DNA of 64,000 nucleotides from Bog-473 sp963787485 (GTDB taxonomy: Bacteria > Actinomycetota > Acidimicrobiia > Acidimicrobiales > RAAP-2), in contig CAWBDF010000006.1 in assembly GCA_963787485.1 (NCBI GenBank), positions 434,001 through 498,000 on the forward strand, in the 5' to 3' direction. A program made the translations under genes and the position numbers. Positions within the stretch are counted from its first letter, which is position 1. Each line of letters opens with the position of its first letter. Below the pieces are notes generated by a model. That model saw only the letters and a program-made list of their open reading frames with translations. It searched no databases and had not been told where the DNA came from. Shown here piece by piece: positions 45,936 to 54,468 of the stretch.

Positions 45936-46467
45936 GACAGGTCAGCTGGTCTGGCAATCGAAGATACGGCGCAGGCATGTGCAAATCCGACTGATCGTCC
46001 TCGATGTCGATGGGGTGCTTACCGACGGCACGGTCCTACTTCTGCCAAGCGGAGACGAGCCACGCTCGGTGCACTTCCATGATCTTGACGCCGTGGCTGC
46101 CGCCAGACGGCATGGAATGGCCGTCGCAGTGCTCAGTGGTGAGGAGTCGCCCGGCGTCCAGCGCGTCGCTCAGCGCTTCGGGATCAGCGAGGCGATGTGG
46201 GGCGCCAAGGACAAACTGGCCGGACTGCGTGAACTCACCGACAGGCTGGGGATCGCCATGAACGAGACCTGCTATGTCGGAGACGCCGATCGTGACGGAC
46301 CGGCGCTCGAAGCGGCAGGTATCGGCCTCGCTCCCTCTGATGCCACCGCTGTAGCACGGGCGGCCGCGGACCACGTTCTCTCTACCCGGGGCGGACACGG
46401 TGTTGTGGAGGAGGCAATGACCCTTCTGCAAAGCACCGGTGACCAGGCAGGAGGAGGGCTACCGTGA
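45898..46467 (+). CDS. KdsC-like HAD phosphatase
   Basis: The 189-aa HAD hydrolase has motif I LIVLDVDGVLTDGTVLLLPS, motif II VLSGEESPGVQ, a conserved Lys in WGAKDKLAGL and motif IV YVGDADRDGPALEAAGIGLA. KdsC and the phosphatase domain of NeuA dephosphorylate ulosonate phosphates. A phosphatase here suggests the synthase product is phosphorylated. GTG 45898 overlaps the preceding gene by 38 bp; GTG 45979 fits the family's usual start and may be the real one. The stop overlaps the GTG of the next gene. Confidence 0.85.
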   Translation: MSSCVNRSVTLYETGQLVWQSKIRRRHVQIRLIVLDVDGVLTDGTVLLLPSGDEPRSVHFHDLDAVAAARRHGMAVAVLSGEESPGVQRVAQRFGISEAMWGAKDKLAGLRELTDRLGIAMNETCYVGDADRDGPALEAAGIGLAPSDATAVARAAADHVLSTRGGHGVVEEAMTLLQSTGDQAGGGLP

Positions 46468-47057
46468 CGGTGCTGGGCGATCGCGTCGAAACGCTGCGCC
46501 GTGCCCTCGAGCGCCTGTATGAGATCGAGGCTCCGCTCCAGGCCGCCGCCGGCTCGATCGCGTGGAGTCTCCGAGCCGGTGGCAAGGTCTTGGCGGCAGG
46601 AAATGGTGGTTCTGCGGCCGAGGCACAGCACCTGACCGGCGAGTTCCTGGGCCGTCTAGACCCTGCTCGCGAGCGCCGGGCTCTGCCCGCGGTGGCCTTA
46701 CATGCCGATACCTCGACCTTGACCGCAGTCGGGAACGACTATGGGTTCGACAGCGTGTTTTCCCGTCAGGTGGAAGCCTTGGGATGCCCCAACGACGTTC
46801 TTGTCGTGCTTTCGACGAGCGGCGCCTCGTCGAATCTCGTCCGAGCCGTCGAGGCAGCCAGCGATCGTGGCATGATCAGCGTCGGCCTGCTGGGACCAGG
46901 ATCCCGACCCCTCCACGAGCGGTGCACGCATGTGTTGGCGGTGCCGACGGACAGTCCTCAGGCAATTCAGGAGTGCCACCTCGTGTTGGTGCACGCACTC
47001 GTGGCGTTGACCGAAGATCTGCTGTCGGACACCGTCGGCAGTCAGCGCCGTGGGTAG
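46464..47057 (+). CDS. SIS-domain phosphosugar isomerase (GmhA-like)
   Basis: The 197-aa protein has the GmhA pattern: VLAAGNGGSAAEAQHLTGEF, LGRLDPARERRALPAVAL, ALHADTSTLTAVGNDYGFD, VLSTSGASSNLVRAVEAA and the C-terminal AIQECHLVLVHALVALTED. GmhA converts sedoheptulose 7-phosphate to heptose 7-phosphate. Related SIS enzymes isomerise other phosphosugars. It is coupled to the KdsC-like gene by a GTGA overlap. Its presence points to a phosphorylated aldose, perhaps a heptose, feeding the NeuB-like enzyme. Confidence 0.87.
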   Translation: MTVLGDRVETLRRALERLYEIEAPLQAAAGSIAWSLRAGGKVLAAGNGGSAAEAQHLTGEFLGRLDPARERRALPAVALHADTSTLTAVGNDYGFDSVFSRQVEALGCPNDVLVVLSTSGASSNLVRAVEAASDRGMISVGLLGPGSRPLHERCTHVLAVPTDSPQAIQECHLVLVHALVALTEDLLSDTVGSQRRG

Positions 47058-47943
47058 TACCGCCGACTTCCGCCAGGGCGGGATGAGAGACGACCTATTT
47101 CCAGACCGCGGCCTGAGCAGGCCACGGCCGTTGGAGCATCGGATTGGCATCATGCAAGGCCGTCTCGTTCATGCAGCAACCGGGGAACTTGAATGCTCTC
47201 CCGGCGAACGATGGCGGGATGAGTTCCGAGCTGCCGCAGCGTTGCAGCTGAACCACATAGAACTGGTCGCTGACAGGCTGTTGGACTCCTGCAACCCCAT
47301 GTGGTCGGTCGACGGGCGCGACGAGATTGTGGCTGTGGCCGAGTCCACTGGCGTAGAGGTTGCCAGTCTTTGCCTCAATGAGGTGCTCACCTCCCCGATC
47401 GACGACATGAGCGCTGACCTCGTGAAACGCTTGGGAGCGGTTCTGAGTGACTTGCCCATTCGGGTTGTCGTTGTGCCGTTGCTCGAAGCGAGCGATCTCC
47501 GGTCGGTGGACCGGCTCTCGGCCGTTCGTTCCATCCGCCTGCTCGCGGAGTGCCTGCGGGACGACGAGGGCAGAGTAGTCGTGGAGCTTGGCCTTTCAGC
47601 GGTCGACAGTCTGCGGTTCCTAGACACCGTCGGCTCCCCACGCGTGGGGTTGTGCTACGACGTTGGGAACGCGACAGCATTCGGATTCGATCCGACCCAT
47701 GAGTTGCGGAGCCTGGGATCGGCGGTTTGGCACCTGCACGCCAAGGACAAGAACGCGTCCAAGGAGAACGTGCGATTTGGGACCGGCACGGTTCCGTTCG
47801 CTGCCGTGTTCGAGGAACTGTCGATGCAGGGGTTCGATGGTCTCGTCACTATGGAGGCCACACGTGGTGACGATCCTTTCGGCACCGCATTCGAGCATCG
47901 GGACTTTCTGCTCTCGATGCAACACCAAAGCCGCGTGGTGTGA
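47050..47943 (+). CDS. Sugar isomerase/epimerase-like TIM-barrel protein
   Basis: The 297-aa protein fits the xylose-isomerase-like/AP-endonuclease-2 superfamily: IGIMQGRLVHAATGELECSP, LNHIELVADRLLDSCN, VVELGLSAVDSLRFLDT, VGLCYDVGNATAFGFDPTHE, VWHLHAKDKNASKENV and FDGLVTMEATRGDDPFG. The acidic and His residues at strand ends match the metal-binding pattern. It starts at GTG 47050, overlapping the isomerase stop (ATG 47083 is possible). In this operon it probably isomerises or epimerises a sugar precursor. The exact reaction is unknown. Confidence 0.78.
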   Translation: MGSTADFRQGGMRDDLFPDRGLSRPRPLEHRIGIMQGRLVHAATGELECSPGERWRDEFRAAAALQLNHIELVADRLLDSCNPMWSVDGRDEIVAVAESTGVEVASLCLNEVLTSPIDDMSADLVKRLGAVLSDLPIRVVVVPLLEASDLRSVDRLSAVRSIRLLAECLRDDEGRVVVELGLSAVDSLRFLDTVGSPRVGLCYDVGNATAFGFDPTHELRSLGSAVWHLHAKDKNASKENVRFGTGTVPFAAVFEELSMQGFDGLVTMEATRGDDPFGTAFEHRDFLLSMQHQSRVV

Positions 47944-47956
47944 GAGGGAAGCGGAG

Positions 47957-48758
47957 ATGACGACTGACCGGTTCCGGCTTGATGGCCGAACCGTACTGGT
48001 CACTGGCGGTGCCGGATTCCTCGGTCGACGATGGGTCGCCGCGCTGCTCGAAGCCGGCGCAACCGTGATCAGTGTCGATCTTCTGGCCCCAACGGCTGAC
48101 GATCCCAGTGCGCGCCTCATGCACGAGCAGGTTGACATCACCGATCCGCATGCCGTCTCGGACCTCGCCGAGCAGACTCTCGTCCGCGAATCGCCACGTG
48201 GACGTACTCGTCAACAACGCCGCTCTCGACGCACCGGTGAGCGTCTCGGGCCTCACTCGGGGCGAGCGTTTCGAGACCTTCTCCGTTGACCGATGGTACG
48301 CAGAGATTGCCGTCGGCCTTACCGGGGCATTTCTCTGTAGCCAGACATTCGGCTCCCTGATGGCCGAGCGAGGCCGGGGAGTCATAGTGAACATCGGATC
48401 GGACCTCGGTCTGATCGGACCCGATCAGCGACTGTACCGGGTCGAAGGGCGCCCCGAGGGAGAGCAGCCAGTCAAGCCGGTCACCTATTCGGTGATCAAG
48501 ACCGGGCTCATCGGTCTGACCCGCTATCTGGCGACCTATTGGGGAGACCGCGGGGTGCGTGCGAACGTCCTATGTCTCGGTGGCGTAGCTCGGGACCAAG
48601 ACGCCACCTTCATGACGCGAGTGTCGGAGCGAATACCACTCGGTCGTATGGCATGTGGCGATGAGTACGGCGAGGCGATTGTGTTCCTCTGCTCGGACGC
48701 CTCTTCCTACATGACGGGAGCATCCCTCGTCCTCGACGGTGGCCGTACCGCCTGGTAG
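47957..48758 (+). pseudogene. Short-chain dehydrogenase/reductase, one frameshift
   Basis: It reads GRTVLVTGGAGFLGRRWVAA and VISVDLLAPTADDPSARL. A +1 step near 48192 (an extra base before AATCGCC) then gives NRHVDVLVNNAALDAPVSVS, GVIVNIGSDLGLIGP, the catalytic YSVIK in PVTYSVIKTGLIGLTRYLA, and YMTGASLVLDGGRTAW. Ser, Tyr and Lys are all present. Repaired length about 267 aa is normal. It is the last gene of the CMP-sugar unit, 14 bp after the TIM-barrel gene with GAGGGAAGCGG as ribosome site. It probably reduces or oxidises a pathway intermediate. Confidence 0.8.
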
Positions 48759-48922
48759 CTCCCAGCGGCGACACGGACCGCTTGTTCGTAGTCAGGAGGC
48801 CCTCCCGCCGTTCGGCTCATCGCCAGTCACGCGGAGGTTGAGGTCGTCGGTAGGTTTGGTTTTAGATGCTTCTGGAAGAAGCCATCAGAATGGAGATGTT
48901 CTCCAACGCGGGGATCCTTGCG

Positions 48923-49714
48923 TTAGAAACTGTAGAGATGGTCGATCTGGCGGGCGTCGGCAGCCTGTTGCATGAATCTGCTATTCGCCCAAACCTGATT
49001 TGGTCGTGCCCATTTCGAGCCGGCCCTCGTCAGGGTGGAGAACGCGTCAATCCGCAGTCTCTGACACCAGTTCAGCGTCTCCTGCGCGATGCAAACCAGT
49101 CCTACTTCGCGACAGACTCGCTCAACTTCCGCGGCAGTTACCGTGAAGTCCCGGTCATGCGAGTAGCCAGCGAACCGGAGGGGTCCGAGAACTCTCCTCA
49201 CGTTTCGAGGAAGGCGATTCTGGATGGCCCAGCGGCGGGCATAGACGCCGATATTCGAGTGATGCAGGAACGCCACTCCGTCCGCCGACAGCGTTCTGTT
49301 GAGTTCCGTGAGATAGGCCCGGAGAACTTCGAGGTCTACATGTACCAGCGAGTCGAAGCTGAAGGCGAAGTCGACTGACGCCTCGGCCACCATCGCCAGT
49401 GTTTTCCCGTCGTTTACGTGGTAGGAAACGTTCTTTACCTCGGCGAACCGACTCTTGCACGCTTCGATGCACGATTCGTTCAAATCCACGACGATCAAGT
49501 GCTCCGCTTCGGGTTGAAGGAACTGCGTCCAGCGTCCGTATCCGGGCGCGATTTCCAAGACCGTGCTTGCTGGTAGGAAGGTGCGAATCCGGGGCAGGAT
49601 CACGCAGTGCCACTGAGTAGTGGGGCTCCCCCAGGGCGCAGACCATTCGTCGCCACGTTGGGGCCACGCATAATCATCACCCCAAACCGCTTTGTTTGTC
49701 TCTACGGATGGCAC
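48923..49714 (-). CDS. Class I SAM-dependent methyltransferase
   Basis: The 263-aa protein has PASTVLEIAPGYGRWTQFLQ (motif I), HLIVVDLNESCIEACKSRF, VDFAFSFDSLVHVDLEVLRA and VAFLHHSNIGVYARR. The pattern is that of Methyltransf_23-type enzymes in glycan clusters. It is convergent with the CMP-sugar unit and is the last gene with an obvious link to the polysaccharide locus. ATG 49714 is chosen. Substrate unknown. Confidence 0.82.
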   Translation of the reverse strand: MPSVETNKAVWGDDYAWPQRGDEWSAPWGSPTTQWHCVILPRIRTFLPASTVLEIAPGYGRWTQFLQPEAEHLIVVDLNESCIEACKSRFAEVKNVSYHVNDGKTLAMVAEASVDFAFSFDSLVHVDLEVLRAYLTELNRTLSADGVAFLHHSNIGVYARRWAIQNRLPRNVRRVLGPLRFAGYSHDRDFTVTAAEVERVCREVGLVCIAQETLNWCQRLRIDAFSTLTRAGSKWARPNQVWANSRFMQQAADARQIDHLYSF

Positions 49715-49799
49715 CCTTCCGCCGCTCCTGGTCGATTAGTCAATCATCTGGAGAGAGTAGTCACGCCAAGTGGGGACTGTCCCGCTGCCACGCAGTTAT

Positions 49800-50441
49800 T
49801 TAGGCCCCAACCACTCTTTCGGGTACCGGGAATGCGGCCTCTATGGCCGTGTCAATGATGGTGCGCACCTCGGGACCCGAAAGGGTCTTGCGCTCGGCCA
49901 GGGCCTGCGCCAGCGCGTGGGCCGCTGGCATGAACCACGGATGCCGCACCAGGCTTCGTGTTCGTTGCTCCAGCCAAATGATGTAAGCGTTCGCCTCGTC
50001 CAGGCTGTCAGACACCTTCTCGGCGAGGATGGACACGTGTACGTAGTCGCCAGCCAGATGTACGAGATCCTCGGGTACCTCATCCATCCGAGATGCAAGC
50101 GCGGCTCGCTGCAGTGCCGTGTAGAGGATTAATTCCATGCCGGGGCTCACGTCGTCTTTGTCAAGGCCCAGAGCTTCCATCTCAGTGAGGCCCCCGGCCA
50201 GGGAGACCATGATTTCGATCTCGACAGCCCTGCGTGTCCGGCTATCGATGAACCTGCCGTAGCAGGACTCATGGTCAGCCTCTTCTAGGGCGTCCAGCCA
50301 CTTTTTGCCTCTGGAGTGGCGCATCACATGCCCCGCCGCATCATCCGTTTCGACAATGGAAACTCGACGGATGGCCCGTCCGTTCAGGTGTGAAGCAATC
50401 GCATGACCGGCCTCGTGGTAGGCCTCCGACATATCCGTCAT
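49800..50441 (-). CDS. Stand-alone M41-like (FtsH peptidase-like) zinc metallopeptidase
   Basis: The 213-aa protein starts SEAYHEAGHAIASHLNGRAI, with HEAGH as the zinc-binding HEXXH. It continues VSLAGGLTEMEALGLDKDDV, where an acidic residue after the A-G-G could be the third ligand as in FtsH. A helical C-terminus follows (SDSLDEANAYIIWLEQRTRS, LSGPEVRTIIDTAIEAAFP). There is no AAA ATPase domain and no membrane segment, unlike FtsH. Such small M41 homologues are known in phage and accessory regions; their targets are not established. Ribosome site AAGGGC lies upstream of ATG 50441. Both neighbours are separated by gaps. Confidence 0.72.
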   Translation of the reverse strand: MTDMSEAYHEAGHAIASHLNGRAIRRVSIVETDDAAGHVMRHSRGKKWLDALEEADHESCYGRFIDSRTRRAVEIEIMVSLAGGLTEMEALGLDKDDVSPGMELILYTALQRAALASRMDEVPEDLVHLAGDYVHVSILAEKVSDSLDEANAYIIWLEQRTRSLVRHPWFMPAAHALAQALAERKTLSGPEVRTIIDTAIEAAFPVPERVVGA

Positions 50442-50840
50442 GCTCGCGCCCTTCCGCCCTCATAAGCCGCTTGACATCGAATGGCAGCGACGACTGAACC
50501 CGCATGGTCAGGCCAGTCGTCGCTCGTTCGCGATGCTGACAGGGCAGTTCATGCCGAAGATAGGGCCGACCGGACAGAACGAGCACAATTTTCCGACAAC
50601 ACTTTTCACAATGGGGCCTCGTCGTTCTGAGCGTTCATCCGCGAGGGGCCGCCTGAGAGGGGGCGAACCATCAGTCGCCCTTGTCCATTGGAGGGTGCCG
50701 TCCTGCACCTGGGCAGATCACCTTTCAAACTTCTGTTCGATTCCTCGAGGTCGTCGACGAGTCGGTGATCTCCGGCATCATGGGGTCTGCCGAGTTCTGC
50801 CGCGACGCTTCGGGAGCATGAACTGCGACCGCCCGAAGCG
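50442..50840. other. Intergenic stretch, no gene recognised
   Basis: I see no coding frame with family resemblance and no clear RNA. It separates the peptidase from the PAP2 gene, and both are on the reverse strand. Confidence 0.4.
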
Positions 50841-51434
50841 TCAGCTGCGCAGGCGCACCGGCTGCAGGCTGCGGATCCACAGCTGAAGACCGTCGACTGC
50901 AAACACGGCACCTGCCCCGACGCAGACACCGCCGAGAGCGTCGGTCGGATAGTGCCAACGCAGCACCACCACCGCAGCGCAAACCGCCACGACGACTGCT
51001 CCACCCGCCACGGCCACCAGGGGCTTGGCGAACCGAGGAACGACGAGGAGTGCCGCGGCCGCGAGCGCAGCCACAGCGGTGACCGTTCCCGACGGGTACG
51101 ACAGGGCCGAAGTGCCCTCGAAATGGCGGCCGACGAGCGGCTTGGCCACCGTCTGCACGATCAGCACCGCCGCGATCGGAGCGATGAGACACGACAATGC
51201 CCGCATCCAGTTCCGGGACAATGCCGCGACGACACAGAGCGCGGCGGCCCCGGCGAACAAGACCGTCAAGGAACCGAGGTGAGCCACGTCGGCGGCCCAG
51301 CGAGAGGACAGATCTGCGGGCAGGAGCCGGAGTCCGATGGCATCCACCCGGTTGGGCCACGGTCGGTGAACGAATGCCAACCCGGCCAGAGTCGCCGCAC
51401 CGAGCAAGAAGCACCCCAGGAGCATCTCCATCAA
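50841..51434 (-). CDS. PAP2-family membrane phosphatase
   Basis: The 197-aa protein has about six hydrophobic helices and the three PAP2 motifs: KPLVGRHFEGTSALSYPSGT and VLRWHYPTDALGGVCVG. In the second motif the usual PSGH is PSGT, so the first catalytic His is replaced by Thr, which may reduce or alter activity. Family members dephosphorylate lipid phosphates such as undecaprenyl pyrophosphate. Placement next to a polysaccharide locus would fit lipid-carrier recycling, but the gap and gene order do not prove a link. Confidence 0.78.
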   Translation of the reverse strand: MMEMLLGCFLLGAATLAGLAFVHRPWPNRVDAIGLRLLPADLSSRWAADVAHLGSLTVLFAGAAALCVVAALSRNWMRALSCLIAPIAAVLIVQTVAKPLVGRHFEGTSALSYPSGTVTAVAALAAAALLVVPRFAKPLVAVAGGAVVVAVCAAVVVLRWHYPTDALGGVCVGAGAVFAVDGLQLWIRSLQPVRLRS

Positions 51435-51576
51435 TGCGTGATGGTCCGAAGCGACGGGGCGCTTCGAGGCGGCTCGGCGGGGCTGTCGACACGACCATGC
51501 CTACGAGGCTACGGGCCCCGGCGTCTGAATGGACCTCGCTCCGGTCCGATCGCTTATGACGGACCGGCGCAGGCCG

Positions 51577-52143
51577 TCAGCGCTCGGCCTCCTGGTAGGA
51601 GACTCCCTCCCAGAACCGGCTCCATGAGGGGAAGGCTTCGGGCAGCTGATGCGACGTCAGTCCCGATCCTCCGGCCTGGTCGACTCCATGCGAGGGACGG
51701 GACAGCCAATCCGTGATGTACAGCCGGTGGAACCTGCGCCGCTCGAAGCACCACTCGCCGTCTTGGCGGCGATAGGTATCCCAGTACTGCAGCTGGCCTT
51801 GGGCCCACTCGTTCTTGATCGGGTGATCGAGCTCGTCGTGGCAGTACACGATGCCGCGGGCATGGTCGGCATCGTCGAAGTCAACGATGTGGTTGCCGAC
51901 GAAGTGGCACGACGACTGGTGACGGGACAATGCGTCCGTGAACCAGCGCTTGAGAGCGTCCCTGCCTACCTCATCCCGGCCGACGCGAACGTCGGGAACG
52001 AAGAGGTCGACCAGCAGGTCCATGTCGCGCGAATCGACACCGAGCGCGTATCGGTAGGGGAGTTGCCGAATGGCGGCCAGGGACTCCAGCCGGTCAATGC
52101 GTTCCTCCAGGGAGGACGGCTCCCACGGCCCGAGTCTTGACAT
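51577..52143 (-). CDS. NTF2/SnoaL-like domain protein
   Basis: The 188-aa cytoplasmic protein begins SSLEERIDRLESLAAIRQLP and YRYALGVDSRDMDLLVDLFV. It contains YCHDELDHPIKNEWAQGQLQ and YWDTYRRQDGEWCFERRRFH. This is the cone-shaped NTF2-like fold with a His-bearing pocket, common in hydratases, isomerases and dehydratases of aromatic or steroid catabolism. ATG 52143 has AAAGGAG 7 nt upstream. It lies downstream of a second NTF2-like gene on the same strand. Substrate unknown. Confidence 0.78.
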   Translation of the reverse strand: MSRLGPWEPSSLEERIDRLESLAAIRQLPYRYALGVDSRDMDLLVDLFVPDVRVGRDEVGRDALKRWFTDALSRHQSSCHFVGNHIVDFDDADHARGIVYCHDELDHPIKNEWAQGQLQYWDTYRRQDGEWCFERRRFHRLYITDWLSRPSHGVDQAGGSGLTSHQLPEAFPSWSRFWEGVSYQEAER

Positions 52144-52419
52144 TGAGCACTCCTTTCGTAGGCGGAGTGCCGTCGAGGCGATCTCGCCGGCAGTACGGTG
52201 CGGGCAGAGCCGTGGCAAAAGCCCTTTCCCGAGCCGTATGTCCAAACCCTACGACAGCGCGCTCGGTCCCCGAGGTTGAAGCCGGTCGGCCGGCCAGGTC
52301 TTACCGTGTAACGAGCTCATTTTGAACAGGGTCGGGGGAAGGGAGATCGATGAATCAGCCAGTCCACGTGCGTTTCGATCCCCAGGCCGGCGACGTCAAC
52401 CTCCCATACGTCGCCGGTA

Positions 52420-53367
52420 CTATCCGACGGCCTCCGCCACCGCCACCGCCGAGTCGGGTTGAGCAGTGCCAGAATCGGCGAGGTCAGTGCCGTGCCCGAG
52501 CTGGACCATGAACTTGTTCTCCCGCCCGGGGATGAACAACTCACCGGTGTGGAACGCCAAGCGGCTGCCCCGACGTTCCCCGATGCGGGCCACGGCTTCC
52601 ACGCGCACCTCGGCGAAGACGTACCAGTCCTGGGCGACGCGTTCGAGGACGTCGACTGTCTGCACGTCGAAACGGTCGAAGAAGCCCTGGTGGTGGTGTC
52701 GCATACCGTCGAGGTCGTCGAGGTGCGTGAGCGTGCCGGAGTCGGCCACGTAGTCGCGGATGCCAGCCTGCGCGCTGGGACTGAACACGTCGACCATCGC
52801 GTCGGCATCAGCCGTCCGCAACCCATCGAGGTACCGGTCGTGGAGCGCGATCAGATTTCGTCGCATGTCGAGCGGACTCAGCGCAGGGGCGAGTGGGAGA
52901 TCCTTGCCGAGCATCTCGCGACCCATGTTCCAGAACGCGATTTCGCCGGTGATGCCCGGACCGCTGGTAACCGGGAGCATGAGGACGTTCTCGAACCAGT
53001 GCTCCTCGCCCGTCTCCTTTTCCTGCATGTGTGAGTACGCGTCGGCGAACATGAACCAGGTGCCCCGCAGCTCGGAGAGGATTTCGGTGCCCAGGACATT
53101 GGACCGCCCCCGGATGACGCCGTACATCTCCTCGATACCCTCGTACGTCGTCTTCAACGGGAGGTCGACGCTCCCGTCCTTTTGGGTGAATGGCACGATC
53201 GCCCACGCCCACGGACCGTCGGAGACGAGAGTGTCGAGGATCGTTGGAATGTGTCCCGTCTCCTCTTTGGCGAGGTGGTCCGCCACCTCGTGGAAGGCGT
53301 GGAGCTGAGCAGCCGCGCTCCGCCGTAGGAGCTCCGGATCGATGTCGATGAGCGGCTTGGTGAGCAT
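52420..53367 (-). CDS. NTF2-like (SnoaL-type) protein, two-domain
   Basis: The 315-aa protein has a C-terminal NTF2-like half (ALHDRYLDGLRTADADAMVD, FSPSAQAGIRDYVADSG, WYVFAEVRVEAVARIGERRG). The N-terminal half (WAWAIVPFTQKDGSVDLPLK, TTYEGIEEMYGVIRG, TWFMFADAYSHMQEKETGEE) resembles a second, diverged NTF2-like domain. Ribosome site AGAAGGAG lies before ATG 53367. It is divergent from the amidohydrolase at 53579, so they probably share a control region and pathway. Function is not assigned beyond small-molecule binding or catalysis. Confidence 0.68.
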   Translation of the reverse strand: MLTKPLIDIDPELLRRSAAAQLHAFHEVADHLAKEETGHIPTILDTLVSDGPWAWAIVPFTQKDGSVDLPLKTTYEGIEEMYGVIRGRSNVLGTEILSELRGTWFMFADAYSHMQEKETGEEHWFENVLMLPVTSGPGITGEIAFWNMGREMLGKDLPLAPALSPLDMRRNLIALHDRYLDGLRTADADAMVDVFSPSAQAGIRDYVADSGTLTHLDDLDGMRHHHQGFFDRFDVQTVDVLERVAQDWYVFAEVRVEAVARIGERRGSRLAFHTGELFIPGRENKFMVQLGHGTDLADSGTAQPDSAVAVAEAVG

Positions 53368-53578
53368 GGTCGACTCCTTCTGGCGTCGTTCCGCGTCGGA
53401 GGGGAACGCGGCAACCGAGGTGCACTTCGTCGCTCATTCTGTCCCATGGGTCGACCCTTCGGGAAGTCGGCTCCGTTATGATCATCTCGACGTACTCGCG
53501 CTCGAGCGAGCACGGGTCGGGGCAGGCGCGTCCCTTTCCACATCGACGAGCGGCCGTCGGAGGCCGGAAGGGATCGAC

Positions 53579-54451
53579 ATGGACATCGTCGACGCGCAGT
53601 ACCACCTCACGCCGGGGAAGACCGACGTGATGTTCGGCGGCATGGACGCCATCGGTGTGACCTCGGTGCTGATCGAGGAGTACTGGTTCGACCCGGTCGA
53701 GTACGCGAACTACATCCTGCAGCCCGGCTACCGCCTGGAGAACGGCGCGTGGCGCGCGATCTTCCCGAACGCCGAGCTGGCGAGCATGCTGCATCCCGAC
53801 CGGGTGTCCTTCTACGTCCGCCTCGACCGGAGGGATCCGCGCCTGGAAGCCGTCATGCGCATCCTGGGCGATTCGCCATTCGCTCGGGGCTACCGGGCCA
53901 TGCCCACGTGGACCCCAGAAGAGGCGCAGGCGTTCGCCGGCGGTGAGTACGACGAGATGTTCGCCATCGCTGAGGACGTCGGCATGCCGATCTGCCTCGT
54001 GATCGCGGGCTGGGTGCACCACCTCCCCCGGTATCTCGAGAAGTATCCGGACCTGATGTTCGTCGTCGACCACTGCGGCATCCCCGGAGAGGAGCTGGTG
54101 GCGACGTCCGACCTCGGTGGGCGCTCCCGGCTCGAGTACTTCGACGTCGTGCTGCAGCTCGCCGAGCATCCGAACGTCGCGGTGAAGTGGGCCCACACGC
54201 AACGGCTCTTCGATGCCCCCGACCACCCCTACGAACCGGTGCGCCCGTACCTGCGGCGAGCCCTCGAGGCGTTCGGTGCGGATCGGCTGCTCTGGGCGAG
54301 CGACGCGTCGATCATCTGGGACCACCGCTGGTCCGACTCGCTGACCTATCTCCGCGACGACCCCGAGCTCACACAGGACGAGAAGGAGTGGATCCTCGGC
54401 CGCACGGCCCGGCGGATCTTCGCCTGGCCCGCACCCGGCGACGAGCGCTGA
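53579..54451 (+). CDS. Amidohydrolase-2 family metal-dependent hydrolase
   Basis: The 290-aa TIM-barrel protein begins MDIVDAQYHLTPGKTDVMFG. It contains LMFVVDHCGIPGE, VAVKWAHTQRLFD and RLLWASDASIIWDHRWSDSL. The C-terminal ASD supplies the conserved catalytic Asp of amidohydrolase-2 enzymes (decarboxylases and lactonases of aromatic breakdown). The first metal motif is A-Q-Y-H rather than D-x-H, so metal binding may differ. ATG 53579 follows GGAAGGGATCGAC; longer upstream reading lacks family resemblance. It is convergent with the cupin gene. Confidence 0.78.
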   Translation: MDIVDAQYHLTPGKTDVMFGGMDAIGVTSVLIEEYWFDPVEYANYILQPGYRLENGAWRAIFPNAELASMLHPDRVSFYVRLDRRDPRLEAVMRILGDSPFARGYRAMPTWTPEEAQAFAGGEYDEMFAIAEDVGMPICLVIAGWVHHLPRYLEKYPDLMFVVDHCGIPGEELVATSDLGGRSRLEYFDVVLQLAEHPNVAVKWAHTQRLFDAPDHPYEPVRPYLRRALEAFGADRLLWASDASIIWDHRWSDSLTYLRDDPELTQDEKEWILGRTARRIFAWPAPGDER

Positions 54452-54468
54452 CGTCAGGCCGAGCCCCT

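Noticed and set aside
52055..52068. TAGGGGAGTTGCCG, similar to the CTAGGGGAGTTGCCC element
   Set aside because: It lies inside a coding region (encoding IRQLPYRY on the reverse strand), lacks the CCCC half of the palindrome and has no gene start nearby.
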